Part shown: piece after piece, positions 35,498 to 48,849 of the stretch
How the letters are laid out: every line of letters starts with the position of its first letter
How positions within the stretch are numbered: position 1 is the stretch's first letter
Assembly (NCBI GenBank): GCA_009617715.1
Contig: VTFK01000435.1
Coordinates: 434,001-498,000, forward strand
Reading direction: 5' to 3'
DNA: 64,000 bases
DNA from: Plectrocnemia conspersa
Taxonomy: Eukaryota; Arthropoda; Insecta; Trichoptera; Polycentropodidae
Made by a program: the position numbers and the translations under genes
Notes under the pieces: generated by a model
The model's input: only the letters and a program-made list of their open reading frames with translations
The model's database searches: none
What the model was told of the DNA's origin: nothing

Positions 35498-36539
35498 TGA
35501 TCTATCCAAATTACATGTGTGTTGAGATAAAAATGTGCTTTAACAAATATCACACATGATTCCATATGGCACAGTGAGGCTTTTTAATGCCCAACCTATG
35601 TTTAAAAACCTAAATGAATTTTTGTGTAGTTTTAATTATTTATTAATTAAAATAAACAAAATTTGCTTTAATTTAGAAAATTTAAATTTCTGTGCAACAT
35701 AAGTTTTTTAATTTGCTAATATTCGATGCCTCAAAGAGTTGATAGCTTTACAGCAGCGCAGCAAGTTATATCAGATTATTGTCTAAGGACAGCACCCCAG
35801 GCGATCGCCTGTACAGGCCGGCCCTGCAGTTTACATTTAGGGAAAACGTTTAAATACAAATACAATATTTTTTTTCATTAAATATTTAAAAAAAACTTTA
35901 AATAAAAAAAATAGTTATAAACATATTTTCAAATGAAATGAAAATGTTTTTTGGATTTTAATTGATTGATCAATTTTAACTACAATTGAAAATCTTAAAT
36001 ATTAATGTCTAATTTCAATCATTAAATTCAGAAATTAAATTTTATTTTATTTTCGCACACTCAACTATAGACTTATATTAGACAAAATTATTTTTATTTT
36101 TATTTTGATCAACTTTTATATAGTGTTTTTTTTAAAACATAAAAGGGTTGTAAATTCACTTAATAGATTAATGTATGGGACATATGAAACTCAGTGTCAA
36201 ATAAATATTCACCATTACGTGCTGCTAGAATATTAAATTAAATAGTTCGCTTCTTTTTTTTATGAAAACAAATAATACAAATTCATTCATTATTTATAAT
36301 ATTAAACCATTTATACGTTTTATCTATAATGAGAATTTAAAAAGATTGAAGAAATCTTTTAGATTTGCAAAGTACCGCCCAGTTTGTTGCTAAATAAATC
36401 GGCCCCTCATAAGTAGCAGACTTGTTGAACAACTGGATGGCGTTAGATAGGAGTCAGACACTAGTACGACTCTCTATGATACATGATAGCTCATTTTGTC
36501 TAATATAGCTGAATATTGAGATGTATTATATGATACCTA
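35498..36539. other. AT-rich spacer
   Basis: AT-rich apart from the small GC patch listed at 35780-35826. No gene seen. Confidence 0.45.
35780..35826 (-). mobile_element. Possible hAT-type terminal sequence
   Basis: Read on the minus strand the patch begins CAGGGCCGGCCTGTACAGGC and continues with a GGCGATCGCC palindrome. Many hAT transposons have terminal inverted repeats beginning CAGGG(C)CGG. The opposite terminus was not found, so this may be a solo end or coincidence. Confidence 0.35.
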
Positions 36540-37060
36540 ATACATTTTCATCCATATAACCAAATCCAGTGATTACGTACACACTTTGTCTATTTATATG
36601 GCAATGTTACAATTTGAAGGCGAGACGTAATAATTTTACCATTTTTTATGCCAAACGATTCATCTATCAAGTACCCACATTACACACGTTGCCGGTAACA
36701 CGAACTACATACATATTACCCCCTACTTCAAGCGCAACATCGCTTTCGCGCTTTGCGAATTCGTTTCATCCGCGCGATATATTATCGACGCCGTGTAAGA
36801 GAGTGCTTTTCGACTACTTTCGCAAAACCACTAATCCAACATCCGACCCACCCCATTCCGACGCCCCTATTTACAGTTGCTCTTTGCTCTCTTTTTGCCC
36901 ACTGTTTTAATCCGTAACCGATCCCACCTTCGCCTTCACCTCTTATGCGCTCGACCTCCGTGAAACCGCACATCCTGTATGAGTCCTTTCAAGTCCTTTT
37001 GCCCCTTCAACGCACGCGTCCCTAATTGCATCCCTGTGTATATGAAGCGTTTATTTATTT
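36540..37060. other. GC-richer island
   Basis: A Pro/Ser/Thr-rich 113-codon frame (+) and a 63-codon Gly-rich frame (-) overlap in a C-rich stretch. Neither has a known motif, and both follow from the CCAC/CCCC composition. Likely non-coding. Confidence 0.35.
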
Positions 37061-38269
37061 AGTTATGGTAAAGCACCATATTCGTGTGACGCCTTATCCT
37101 ATTCTGTAATATTCCTAGGTTATATATAAACATACATTGTATAAAGATTTTATTATTATTTGTTATTCAATATGCTAAATAATACCTTTGGCTTGTATAA
37201 AAATTCATATTTTTCCGACTTTATCAAGGCTTATTCTTTTCGCAGAAATTTATATGCTAGGTAATACATAAATGCGAAAATACTCTTTACTTATTTTTTC
37301 TTACCTTATAGAGTCTTATTCTTTTGCACATGAAAATTGACTGCTCTTGAGTATTTTATAAGTAGCAAATAATTCCCTTTTCTAAATCAAGCTCTATTTA
37401 TATATGTATATTTATTAGAGGCATAAATTTCGGTAATATTTTTAGAATTGGTATTGCTCGTGAGCTACTCTTTGAAATTTAATTTTATCAATAAATAATT
37501 TCAATATATTTATACAATATTTCAAAAAACATATATAAATCTTAAATTTTAAATTAACTGTACTTCTGCAGATCTTGTTTTATATTATGTTACTGGTTGA
37601 CAAAATAAATAATAATATAAAAAAAATAATACAGTTGGTACATTTTTATAATTAATAATATATTTTGGCAGACAAATTAATCCGTTGCTTAGATCGCTTA
37701 TAGTTTTTTGAAGATATCCGCATTTTTCAACATCAGCAATCGGCGTCTTTTAGACAATTTGTACAAATTTATGTGAATACTGAATTAGAATTTAATTAAT
37801 ACCTATTAATTAGTGCTTCCTTTGGAAAATTAGGGATTTTTGGCAACAAAGTCTTCTCCCTTTTGGAGAGCTCGATGGACGAGGCACCACCGGTCGTCGT
37901 CTTTCCGTCGAGGTTCGCCAAAAAATGTGCTGCCTTACGCCGCCATTAATTCTGTGTTACTAGATTGCGCACTAGTTATGGCTATAATAATAAATAAATA
38001 AATAAAAAGGCCCCCACAATTTAATATTATTAGTGGTAAGTAGATTATAAGACTATCGTTAAACTATTTTGTATAACTTTGGGCTGTTGTAATTCAAATT
38101 TAAATTTAAAACAGTCTGATATTTAATTAGGTAATTTGTTTTATTATTTGATAAGATGTTTCAATATTTGAGGCTAAAATAGCTGGTAATTTTTTATTAA
38201 TATTAGGGATATATAGAATTCGCCGTTAATTTTTAAAATGGTAAATAATCATTATGAGGTTGTAGAGTC
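37061..38269. other. AT-rich spacer with a small GC patch
   Basis: AT-rich except 37845-37960, a CpG-containing patch (GACGAGGCACCACCGGTCGT) without a useful frame. An AATAAATAAATAAATAAAAA stretch follows at 37987-38007. This resembles the simple-repeat tail of a LINE but no coding remnant is attached. Confidence 0.4.
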
Positions 38270-38590
38270 TAATTAGCTGGTCTTGAAAGTCGAAGAGTCT
38301 TAGCTGGAGTGTCGGCGAAATGTTCTTGTTATGATACTGAACACTCTGTTGTTGTGTTTATACTTAGACTCCACGGGTGTCTCTTCTTTCTTCTGTCAAA
38401 TGTGTCTTAGTACAGCTTTAACATTGCTGATTTAAAACAGCTTTGGCAAATTGCAAATAATCGTTTCTTGAGCATACGCACGAAATATGTTTACGCCTTT
38501 CAAGTAAAACTGTCATATAGATAAGCTTTCAGCGATCGTTAACAAAGGGTAGAAATAACAATAGTACATTTGCGCTGGGTGGAACGAATT
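38270..38590 (+). repeat. Dispersed repeat family R3, copy 2
   Basis: The left end (GTCTTAGCTGGAGTGTCGGC) and the right end (AGCGATCGTTAACAAAGGGTAG then AAATAACAAT) match copy 3 at 59300-59600 in order and orientation. The middle is more diverged. The copies keep the same ends, so these may be real element boundaries. Confidence 0.65.
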
Positions 38591-39189
38591 ATAGAAAAAC
38601 CTAGAAAAATTAAAAATATATTTTATGCGATATTGTCAAATAAAGCATATAAATACAATAAGATATATTTTTAGGCATATATAGATTCTTAATTTTGAAA
38701 AAAAGTTTATTTTTTTATCAAGTTTTTTTCAATGCACCATGATAGTTAATATATTAACAATTTCACAATTTATCAATAAAAATTAAAAACATTATGGTGC
38801 ACATCAAAAATAAATAAGCATTATCTTACATAATTTATCACCGAAAAATTTATTGTGTTTGGCAAGTTGATTGAGAAGCTTGATGGCTCATACAAGAGAA
38901 GCAATTTCAAACGCTGACGTCCTGGCCATGACGTTTATGAACAGGGGACGCAATCGCGATTCAATAAGGCATTCTAAAGTTCACAGCCTAAATTAACAAC
39001 CATACTTTATCTTAAAAAAAATATTGTCTCACAGATTAATTTTATTATTATATATAAAATATTTAAAATACTAGATTGTATCTGTCTACAAAATGTAAAA
39101 GAGGCTTAGGGTTTGGTAGTTTATAATAGCATTTGAATGTTTTCAAAGTATTTAATATAATATACAAGCTATGTAGCTGAATATGCTTT
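38591..39189. other. AT-rich spacer
   Basis: AT-rich with a GC-richer patch at 38865-38980. No gene or repeat recognised. Confidence 0.45.
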
Positions 39190-39560
39190 CGATCCTTCTT
39201 CATCTGACCATATTAGCTAAATACACATGTTTGTACATCGAAGGCACATGTCGCGCTGTAGCAAAGTTGCGTTCGTAGTAAAAGTCGTAGCATGCGGGTC
39301 GTAGACGTGATTCCCAACAGGATATCATAAACTACACAAACCGCCCAACACCCATATTGACTACCTACCATTCTGAAGTATTTGCCGGGGACGTGCTTCG
39401 AATTTGCAGACTTTAACTCGCCCACTCTCTCATCTCCTATGTGAGATTTTCGTACACAGCAAACAAGATCGAAAATTGATCGAAGTTTGTGTAACGTATG
39501 CGAATCGTTTACTTTTATGGATCGGATGAGTCAAATGTGACTTATACGCAGAATTTTATA
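39190..39560. other. GC-richer island
   Basis: One 70-codon minus frame with many Cys and no domain. Possibly regulatory DNA. Confidence 0.35.
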
Positions 39561-41079
39561 TTACAAAAGTTTGTATGAGTACATGTTGAAGCGTGTTTTT
39601 TAGGTTATTTAATATAGCTATTTACAATATAGCTATAACATTGAACTTTTTGCTATAAATATACAATAAACTGTTTTATATGAAAAATACTGAAGTATCT
39701 ATAAGTCGATTTTATTTTTTTAAATAAATAAAATATATTTAAATACATAATTTTTAACATAATCGTTTTAATAATTGTATATAATAAACTTGCAATATTT
39801 TTCCTGGTATATGCAATAAAAAATGGGTATTTATCACTTACGCCCTATTAACAACGACATAATAACTTTGTAAAGCTTGTTTATTTGTTTTGCTTAGCTG
39901 TATTAAAATTATACAGTATTCAAGAACGGAGGTTATAAAACAAATATGCAATTTCAACCTAATTTTATGGATTTAATAAGCAAAATATTGTTAATATTTA
40001 TATTCAAAGGATAGTGATCCTCATTTATGTATATATGTAAAGTGTATAATAATATAAATAAGGTTTTTGTACCCCTCTGTTTTTTTAAAAAACAGTTTTG
40101 GCAAGCTGTAATCTAAGATTTGAATCAATCAAAATATTGAATGTCAAATGACTACAAGCAACAAAAACACAGCCATAAAGTACGAATTGTATTTTGAGAT
40201 TAAAACATGCCTAATAATTTTAAATGCATTAAAACGATCGTAAAAGAGTTTACTAATATTTATTATTTTTAACTATGCGAATTTCGAAAGTAAAATTAGT
40301 ATATTAGCCATTAATTAGTAATTTATTGTATTTATTTAGTTATAACACAATAGGCTAAAATCTGCCATATTGAAATATTTTACAATAAATAAATTTAAGC
40401 CTTGGAGCTCTTGCAAATATTAAAAGAGAATTGATCATAATTTATTATAGTCAATACTTATATTTTCTCCTGATATTTTGTATTTTTATTAACCTCCCAT
40501 TATTTGCCACTTTATTCTAAATTATGCAAACTTTCTCTATTTAATTATACTTTAAATAAGTTATTATATCCAATAATATTTTTTCCTGAGCAAATTTATA
40601 AAAAAAAACAATTCAATATTTTTTTGCGCGAATTAGGATAGATTTGTATGTAAAATCAAATAAAAAATATTATATTTAGTAGGAAAAGTTTTGGTGCTTT
40701 CCATATAATTTAATCTGAAATTTGTTATTAAGAATAAAAGGTTAATAGCTATATCTTAAAGAAAAGTATTCATAATATATATTACACATAACATTTATTT
40801 TTCTACACAAACGTTCGAAAAATTTTATTTTTGCCATAACGAAAGAGGAGTTCATTACTTAATTATACAATTATATTTAAAACCAATTAACAGTGAATTA
40901 ATCTAAATTTTGTAGGAAGCACATACTTATTTTATAAAATTAACAATATGGTAATATTAGAACATATTATATATGTTTTAATTTTAGAAGCATAATTTGC
41001 TCTTTTTACAACATACAAAATCATTTACACATATTCTTGATTAACATAACCACAATAAAAAAATAGCAATAACAAATTT
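39561..41079. other. AT-rich spacer
   Basis: About 1.5 kb of AT-rich DNA with no frame or repeat I can support. Confidence 0.5.
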
Positions 41080-41320
41080 GAACGCCTTTGCTTCTTTAGT
41101 TAGAGCTTAAAGCTCACATAAAGCGACGGCGTCCCATGACACCGTTCGTGATCCTGCATGAGGATGTCGGAAATTGCAGGATTCGTACTGCGGTTTGGAC
41201 AATTCTCATTTACCACTACTTTCTCTAGAAATTTTCAAGTAAATTAGTGAACGGAGATGCTGTGTCATACCGAGCGAGCGACTTGAAACCACTGTAGATG
41301 GTAATATAATACATCTACTA
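41080..41320. other. Small GC-richer island
   Basis: About 240 bases of mixed composition with CGACGGCGTCCC and GAGCGAGCGAC words. No open frame above background. Confidence 0.35.
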
Positions 41321-41432
41321 CAAATACAATTTACATTGTTATTTTTGATTTTTTTCGGTAAAAATAAATCTATGGAATATTCTCAAGCACACACTTATTT
41401 TAAGTAGATTATGATAATAAATATGTTCTAAT

Positions 41433-41477
41433 ACAGAATATATTTTCTATCAATTTTTGATAGAGAATATATTCTGT
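41433..41477. repeat. 45-nt hairpin
   Basis: Arms of 21 bases (41433-41453 and 41457-41477) pair with one mismatch around a 3-base loop. The outer part reads ACAGAATATATT. The loop is too short for a typical microRNA precursor, so a cruciform-forming palindrome or decayed element is more likely. Confidence 0.75.
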
Positions 41478-42149
41478 TTGGATTCATAGATTTTTTTTTA
41501 ATAATTTAATATTTTTGCTGTGATGGCAAATTACAAACTTTTATTTGTATGATAGTTTAGCCTTTGCAGTTTATGCATCTCTAACTTATTTTATTTACTC
41601 ATATAAAATAACTAATTTCCCAAAATTCCAAAACAGTACATTCAAGACTTAATAAAAATGAATAATTTAAATTATACACAAACCAGTTAAAATATATTTA
41701 TATGGTTATATAATAACAAGCATAACTAATTTTGGTAACAATATAAAATAATATATATGTTAACATTGCCTTTAAATTATTTTTCAAGTTCTCGAATCTA
41801 GGCTTTAAATAGGATTTTTGTAATAGTTATAGTTGCAATTTTTGACTCGCACACGATTGGTGCTTATTAGTTTGTTATCGTCAAAAAATATGTGTTTTTA
41901 TTTTCAGTTATTGTTATTGCGTTAAAATAAATATTGAATAAATAAATTTAAAAAGGCAATGAGACGTATTGTCCACCATATTTTATTTAGTGTTTGAGGC
42001 GAGACCTAATAATAGTAATATTTAATGATAAACCTATCGTTTATATGTGTATTTTAAAGCTATAAATTATCATACAAGATGTATCATTGACTGATTTATT
42101 GCTATTGAAATCTCTTCTTTGTATAATTTTATTCACACATAGATTAAAA
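41478..42149. other. AT-rich spacer
   Basis: AT-rich with no feature recognised. Confidence 0.5.
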
Positions 42150-42750
42150 AAATAGATAGGTTCGTAGTGAGCGTGCAGTTGTTATGTGAGCGTAGCTTCA
42201 AAAAGTTTTCGCATTCTTCTCATTCCCTGTTTAGCTCAATTCAGGGAATACCGATAGACAGGGTCCCAATGCAATCTATACACATCGAAAATATTCAAAA
42301 AAGTTTAGTAGTTCATCCCGAAATCGTCGGTGTCCATTGAAAACGATAGCGTGCATTCGAACGAACGGAAAGCAAATTCCCTTCGGGGTTCTACGAAACT
42401 TTTCCCGTATTGTAATGCCTCGGAGCGTACAATTGCTTTCAATTAAGATAGAGAATTTTCTCAGCGAACAGACTTTAAAATTAAAAGACCACTTTGCTCT
42501 GGATCTAGATCATTACAATAGAAAAAATGTCTATCTTTCTCAGTGTATTTTTTTACTATTTAATGATTACTTTTATGTCAAAGTATGTTTTTATTTTGTA
42601 TACCTCCCCTCGTTGACCTACTTGCGAATGCCTCGGATATAACTCAATCTCAAGAGAAATCTCACCTGTAGTGTGTTGCAACTGTTTTTGTATTTAGCTA
42701 TGAATTATGAAAGAGAGCGTGGGTGAAAATATACCGAAACGAAAAAAAAA
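42150..42750. other. GC-richer island with a 101-codon chance frame
   Basis: A frame at 42337-42642 (+) codes for a mixed N-terminal part and an aromatic, hydrophobic C-terminal part (about residues 65-95). It has no homology I recognise, and its AT-rich second half reads like random AT DNA. Not called as a gene. Confidence 0.3.
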
Positions 42751-44039
42751 ATAAGTATGAAAAAAATTGTACGCGATACACCGAAGCAATTGCTGCAAAA
42801 ATCATGTACAGTATTTTTTCATTATCAATTTTCTTAAAATAGCTATCGTAAAATAATACACAAAAAAAATCTCAGTGAAATATTTATGATCCAATTATAT
42901 TTTTAATTTAAAAACTATTATTTAGATTGCGTCACGTCACGTTCTAAACATGTATAAATGTTTCGTTTATGATCTTTTGCGTGAATAAATAAAAAAAATA
43001 AGTACATAACCACAATAAATAAACATGAAGCAATAGCTGAAAATTCATGTATATACCGGGTCTACCCTAAAACGTAAAAGCCTATAAAGTCAACATGAAC
43101 AAATTGCGGACATTACCATAAGGGCAAATAACAAAAAACTGTAATGGTTTCAATCACTTGCTCAATTTGTTATAATTTGAAGGTCATGCTTACGAATATT
43201 TTAAACAAAAAAAAAAAAGAGATCAAAGGCTTCGAAATGTGGGCCCACATACAAAATTTTCACAACAATGGAAAATATATCTCGTGTCCAAACAATTGCG
43301 TTATTAGTTAAAAATATTTGTTAGAACCACCTAATAGCACGTCCGTACTGACAAGATAATCACTTAAAAGTACTGCTAAATAAATATTCTTTGTTCGAAA
43401 AATATGCTAGCTAGACAATACATTATACTCTGCGCATACTATTGTTCTTCTAGCTTAAGTTACCGATCGCCAGATTTTGCAGCCTCGCTTTTTAAACCAC
43501 TATTGCAGTTATATGTAGAATAACTAAAATATTGTTTCATTTTTTAAACGCATGCTTAAATTTATATTGGGTATTGCAAAAATTATATTTATTATGGTTA
43601 TTACATTAAGTGTAATGAGACTATTATATTAAAATAGTAGCTTATAAGATAAAAAAAGTAATCTTAATGGATATTACATATTGAAAGCATGAAAAGAAAA
43701 ATATTCTGTAAGCAAAATAAATTCAGGAAAATAATGTTTGTGTGTAAGGCATTAATAATTTTTAATGATATTTTATTTTAGATACGGCCTTCCATTATTT
43801 ACAATTTGATAGCCTTATTTTATGAAATAGATTATTAAATTTATATTTCAGTCAAAATAAAACATATTGCAAAGGAAGTTGTGATGATTTATTAAAAATA
43901 CAATAATCACTGGATTTTATAGTATCGCTTGCTTACTAACTTTAAATATAAAATATAAAAAAATATTCGCACTCATAATACAATTTCTTCTTCATGCAGT
44001 GATTTTAGTTAAAAATCCCTTTATTTTTTTTTGTTGAAA
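42751..44039. other. AT-rich spacer with a mixed patch
   Basis: 43020-43500 is of intermediate composition, with no frame. The rest is AT-rich. No RNA gene or repeat recognised. Confidence 0.45.
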
Positions 44040-44480
44040 GAAAAAAATCCACAACTGACCTTAATCTCCTTAAACGCGAAATAGATAGACCATAACTCAC
44101 GTTCTTTGTTTTGCTCTGCTCTACGTTAACCAAACCGTTTATTTTCAACAATAAATATCCGGATATTCATCGTCATACTTACGCCGAGATAAGTCCGACT
44201 TTCGGACAGTGACAGTCTTTACGTATGGAGATATTACAGTATGTATATATACGTATCTCGAATTTGCGCTATTTGCTTAACGTAATCCGCTGCGGCTTGG
44301 TTTGTTTGCCCCGGGCGAAACTTTACGCCGGTGCCGTAAGTTTGTTAACAAATGTGTCCAAAGTCAAGTTTTTCACTTGACTGAAGCGAGTTTGGACTTG
44401 TTTTATGGGCCTTGTTTGAACCGAGTATTTGTAACAGTCATAACGCGGCCACTGATTCTGTATAAGCTTTAAAAAATGTT
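44040..44480. other. GC-richer island
   Basis: CpG-containing stretch (for example CCCCGGGCGAAACTTTACGCC near 44309) with no open frame above background. Candidate non-coding regulatory DNA. Confidence 0.35.
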
Positions 44481-46231
44481 TTAGAAAATACCCTTCGCTT
44501 TAAAAACGCACGGTTAAGTACTGACTGTTTTCTTATTTCTTACAAATATAATTTTTATTTTTTGTGATATTCGCTTATAATTTGCAGCAGAAAAATGTAT
44601 TAATTCACAAGTTTTAAATGAGGCAGATAAACGTAGTGCAAAATTTGATATTTATATAAGTTAAATGCCCGTTAAAAAATATACTATAGTTTTGACAAAA
44701 AAATGTAATTTATAAATGAAATCTTTTAGGGATAAATTTATTTAGATCCTTTTGCTGTAACTAGTGAAAATATATTTTTCTATATATTTTGTATTTAGCG
44801 TAAAGCTTTGCTAATTGCCAATCGAACGAGACTAATGGTGTCTACGTTGGAAAGATAATTATGTTTAAAACTAGTCTGGCGTCCGTTCGACAAAAATCCT
44901 TTGTCAGAGGTCAAATTGCATTTAAGTTAATTAATTCATGTAAATGTATGTGCCTACTTTGGTTCGTTTTATTAACGAGCTTCCCTTGCAAGAACAACAC
45001 TGTGAGTACACTCATATAATGAATTAATTATTTTAAAACCAACTAGTTGTAAATTAATTAAATATATATAACATATCTATAAAGTTCGGCTTAAAGATCT
45101 GAAATAGCTACGGACGATTGTTAAGCTTTATATATTGTTTAAATCTGCAAAATTGATTAGTTATGCATATTTTTTATTATATCAAAGTATTTTTTGAAAA
45201 GATAAAAAACTGTTTTTTGCTTGATATTTATTTTTTTATAAACACTAGGTGTAGTAATTTCAAAAAGGCATTAATTCCATTTTAGGGTCACTAAAAACTG
45301 CCTATTAGATTTATTTTAACTCATTAAAAAATGTAATGGATTCATTTAATACTATTCATTAAATCTACCTTTGTCACACAGGCAAGCATCTATCGAATTT
45401 ATTTTCGGTGCTTTGTCCATTTTCATTATCGTGCTGGATTAAAAAATACCATTAAAAGCTCAGAGACGATCAATGCGCGTGAGCCTTTACGCCGTAGATT
45501 TGCGAAATTAACGTATTTTATTTAAAATGTATATGTATACGTATACATATAAGAGCTCTTTTCTGATAATGGTTATTGAAAATATAATGAAAAATAATAT
45601 CACGCGAGCAATTGTATTATGCAGATTCAAACATTGTTCAATATGAGATAACTTTTTATTATCAATATTAAACGAAAGACATTTTAATAACTTTTTTTTC
45701 GCACACTATGCGCTAGTTTATTACGCCCCGTACCAAATAAAGTTTCATCAAAAGCTTACTGTCACAATGTGTTCGTTTGCTTATTAATTGGTCGCAGCAA
45801 AAGCTTTCGGTGAAATTCGGCGCTACAACGTGATTTTTGCGTACTGTAGTTTTTACATTGTTAATTGAACACCGGTATGTTGAAACTCGATGCATTTATG
45901 TACATACTATTTGTTTTAAAAATAAACTTTACAAGCGTCAGCTATTTAATTTTTCTGAATTATTTTCTTATAAACCATTATATTATTTATATTCAGAGCT
46001 TCTTAAATTAACTAGAAAATAATGATGATATACTATAAGTATTTATTTAAATATTAATAGTATATCATTGAATCTAGTATAAGTAACAAATATGTACAAA
46101 AGCTTCCAAAAATGTATTATGCTGTAATATTATGGCATAAAACAAGAATAAATGGTAAATAATTAGGTTATAAAAATATGTTTAGCGGGTTTCAACGATA
46201 ATATTTATAATTGGAATAATATTTATAGTGC
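44481..46231. other. AT-rich DNA with small mixed patches
   Basis: Patches near 44780-45010 and 45400-45500 are richer in GC. A 22-bp perfect palindrome centred on TATACGTATA lies at 45530-45551. Frames of about 60 codons near 45713-46022 are unsupported. Confidence 0.4.
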
Positions 46232-47690
46232 AATAATATTTTTTTTTTTTTTTTTTTTTATTTTTTTTTTTATTAACATAATTCCGCATGAGTATAAGAT
46301 TACTCATTCTACGGTTACATTTTATTACAGTTTTCTGTCTACATACACATATACATACATCCATACATAAATATACAAACATAAACATTTATACATTTTT
46401 TTTTTTTTTTTTTATTTTTTTTTTTTAAATTCAATGAATTTTTTTTAAAAATAATTTTTAATTTCTTTAAAGTTATTTTTGATTGATGTTGGTAAATCAT
46501 TATATGTTTTAAAAGCTATATATTTTAGAGAATTTGTTCCAAATTTTACCGAAAATGGTTGAGGGATGTGTAGATCATAAGCAGTTCTAATTTCATATTT
46601 GTGTTGTTCTTTTCTAATTTTAAATTTGGTATTTATAATTGATTTTCCCTCTAACATTTTTTTTGTTAACATTATTAATTCATATTTTGGAAGGATAGTT
46701 ATAGGTAAAATTTTTGTTTTTATATATATGTCTTTAGTGTGAGTGTCAAACGGTAATTTCAATAAATTTTTTATGGCACTATTTTGAATCACCTGAAGTG
46801 ATTTTATTTTAAACTTACTTGTAAACCCTCAGACGCAAGACATATATGTTAGATGACTATGAATGTGTGAAAAATAAATGCTTAATCTAGTTTTATATGA
46901 TAAAATATTTTGAAACCTGTATAAAATTTTTGACATTGGTAAAAATTTTTTTATTATATAATTAATATGATTATAAAAATTTAAATTTTTATCTAACAGC
47001 AGACCTAAGAATCTTATATTATCACTTTTTGTAATTAAAGAGTTATTTACATTAAGAGAAATATTAAAATCATCATTAAATATCATATAATTTGTTTTTT
47101 TTTTCATTAATTGTTAATTTGTTTAGTCTCATCCATTCATTAATATGGATCAAATCATTCTGCATGTTGTTTTGCATGTCTTTATATGTTTTAGAGTTAT
47201 ATATTAACACTGTATCATCAGCATACAGTTGAATCCTTCCTGTAAGTTTACATAGAGTTAAATCATTAATGTACAAATTAAATAGTAATGGACCTAAAAT
47301 AGAACCCTGTGGAATTCCACATTTGACCACCTCATATTCACTTTGGATACCATTTATTACTACTACTTGTTGTCTATTATTTAAATAGCTTCTTAATAAA
47401 TTTAGTGTTGGTCCAACTATTCCAATATGGTTTAATTTCTTTAATAATATGTTATGATCTACTGTATCAAAAGCTTTTTTTAAATCTATAAATATTGCTG
47501 AAGTTTTATTTTTATCATTAAGGTGTTGTTGTATTTCATTAATTAAATCAAAAGCAGCGTATTTTGTATTGGATTTGCTTCTAAATCCATATTGTAAATG
47601 AGATAAAAAATGTATACTTTTTAAAAATTCATTAATTCTATTAGCTATAATTGATTCTATACTAGTGGTAATACTAGTGGTAAAATAAAT
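46232..47690 (-). mobile_element. LINE-B: 5'-truncated non-LTR retrotransposon
   Basis: An antisense insertion of a CR1/L2-like non-LTR retrotransposon. It starts inside the RT domain at about 47690, runs through the C-terminal region to a stop at 46445, then has a 3' UTR with an internal A-rich tract (46393-46430) and a terminal A-rich tail (46232-46276 on plus as T runs). The 5' junction carries a short direct repeat ACCACTAGTAT. Truncation at the 5' end with a 3' A tail is the usual outcome of incomplete target-primed reverse transcription. Only one frameshift and one nonsense codon are evident, so the insertion is younger than LINE-A. Confidence 0.9.
46445..47690 (-). pseudogene. Nearly readable RT and C-terminal region of LINE-B
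   Basis: Read from 47690 downward, the frame gives QYGFRSKSNTKYAAFDLIN, then the catalytic IDLKKAFDTVDHNILLKKL, GIPQGSILGPLLFNLYINDL and the intact active-site LYADDTVLIYNS. The frame is lost once, in a run of As near 47090 between INEKK and NYMIFNDD. It resumes with the RFLGLLLD thumb block and meets a TGA near 46829 where Trp is expected. It then continues in frame through the C-terminal NSLKYIAFKTYNDLPTSIKN block. The N-terminal fingers and the endonuclease are missing. No protein is expected from this copy. Confidence 0.9.
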
Positions 47691-48849
47691 ATAGTACTAC
47701 CGTTAAACACAAAGAAATATTTAAGTTATAAAATATATATAAATGTGTTTAATATATAGGAACTGTAATGCATATATAAAAAAAAGTAACGTAGTATAAA
47801 AATATATTTGAAAAAATCAATAATAAAGTGATACAATTATGGAAAGCTATAAAGGTATTATTAATAATTCTAAAATAAATAATTAATAAATATATTCGTT
47901 TAATTATGAAATTCTTAAAATACAATTTTAGAAAAATAAATTGTTAAGAAAGTAATAGATTATTTTTGATATGAGTTATGAATTTTATTACGATACGATA
48001 TCACAAAATAATATTTAACATTCTTAAAAATAACTAATACTGATTAGGTACATAAAAATATTTTGAATAAAATTTTAAATTAAATAGGAGAAAAAAATTA
48101 AATATTTTGTATTCGCATTATAGCAGTTCTAATTACCAACATTTAACAACCATTTTGATAAAATTAAAAATAATATCAGCTTGTCTTTTAAAATACTAAA
48201 AGTTTGCAGTACAAGAGCTTATAGCTAAAAACGTTCAACACAAAAATAAAGTACTAATAATTGTTTGTTATTATTTTGGCTCGTATATTTTGGGGTCTCA
48301 ATAGACCCCTAATCGTGTTATTGAGCTTGTAATGGTAAATTGCATGAGCTCAATTTAATTCCTTTTTAAGCATTGCATAAATATGACGGTCTTAATTATT
48401 CATTAATTTTGTGTTTTTAATTTTAACATTAGTTCAGGAAGGATTTTTAGAGTAGTACTTTACGAAAACAATATCAAAAAATAGTTAATGAAAGTTAAAT
48501 AATTGTTTTTCTAGAGTTACAAAAGCATGTTTTTTTTATTTTTTTTATTTAATAAAGTATGCAATTTTTTTAGAAAACGTTAAAGTATTACTATTTTCGG
48601 TTTATTAAATTTATAAGTAGGAAATAATATATGAAATATAGATCATATTTATTTAAATAGAATTTATTTTTGCAGTACAATTTTTTCGATAGCTATGCAA
48701 ATTATTAATTCAGATTTTGCTACAGGCGGAAATTAAACCAAGTAAATTTTGTTGAAATACAGCATGTACTGTTTATCAATTGCGCTATCGCCGGTCCTTT
48801 ATATTTGTAACTTAAATTAATCTTCAATTTATTTCTTGCAATTTGTCAA
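47691..48849. other. AT-rich spacer
   Basis: AT-rich with no feature recognised. A TTTTGGGGTCTCAATAGACC patch near 48287 is too short to interpret. Confidence 0.5.

Noticed and set aside
37985..38007. Another LINE 3' end, from the AATAAATAAATAAATAAAAA tail
   Set aside because: No RT or 3' UTR similarity upstream; simple repeat alone is not enough.
42337..42642. 101-codon frame with a hydrophobic C-terminal segment
   Set aside because: The hydrophobic part is simply T-rich DNA read as Phe/Leu/Tyr; no family, no start context.
46182..46388. 68-codon minus frame with poly-Lys
   Set aside because: Encoded by the LINE-B 3' UTR and its A-rich tail; not a protein.
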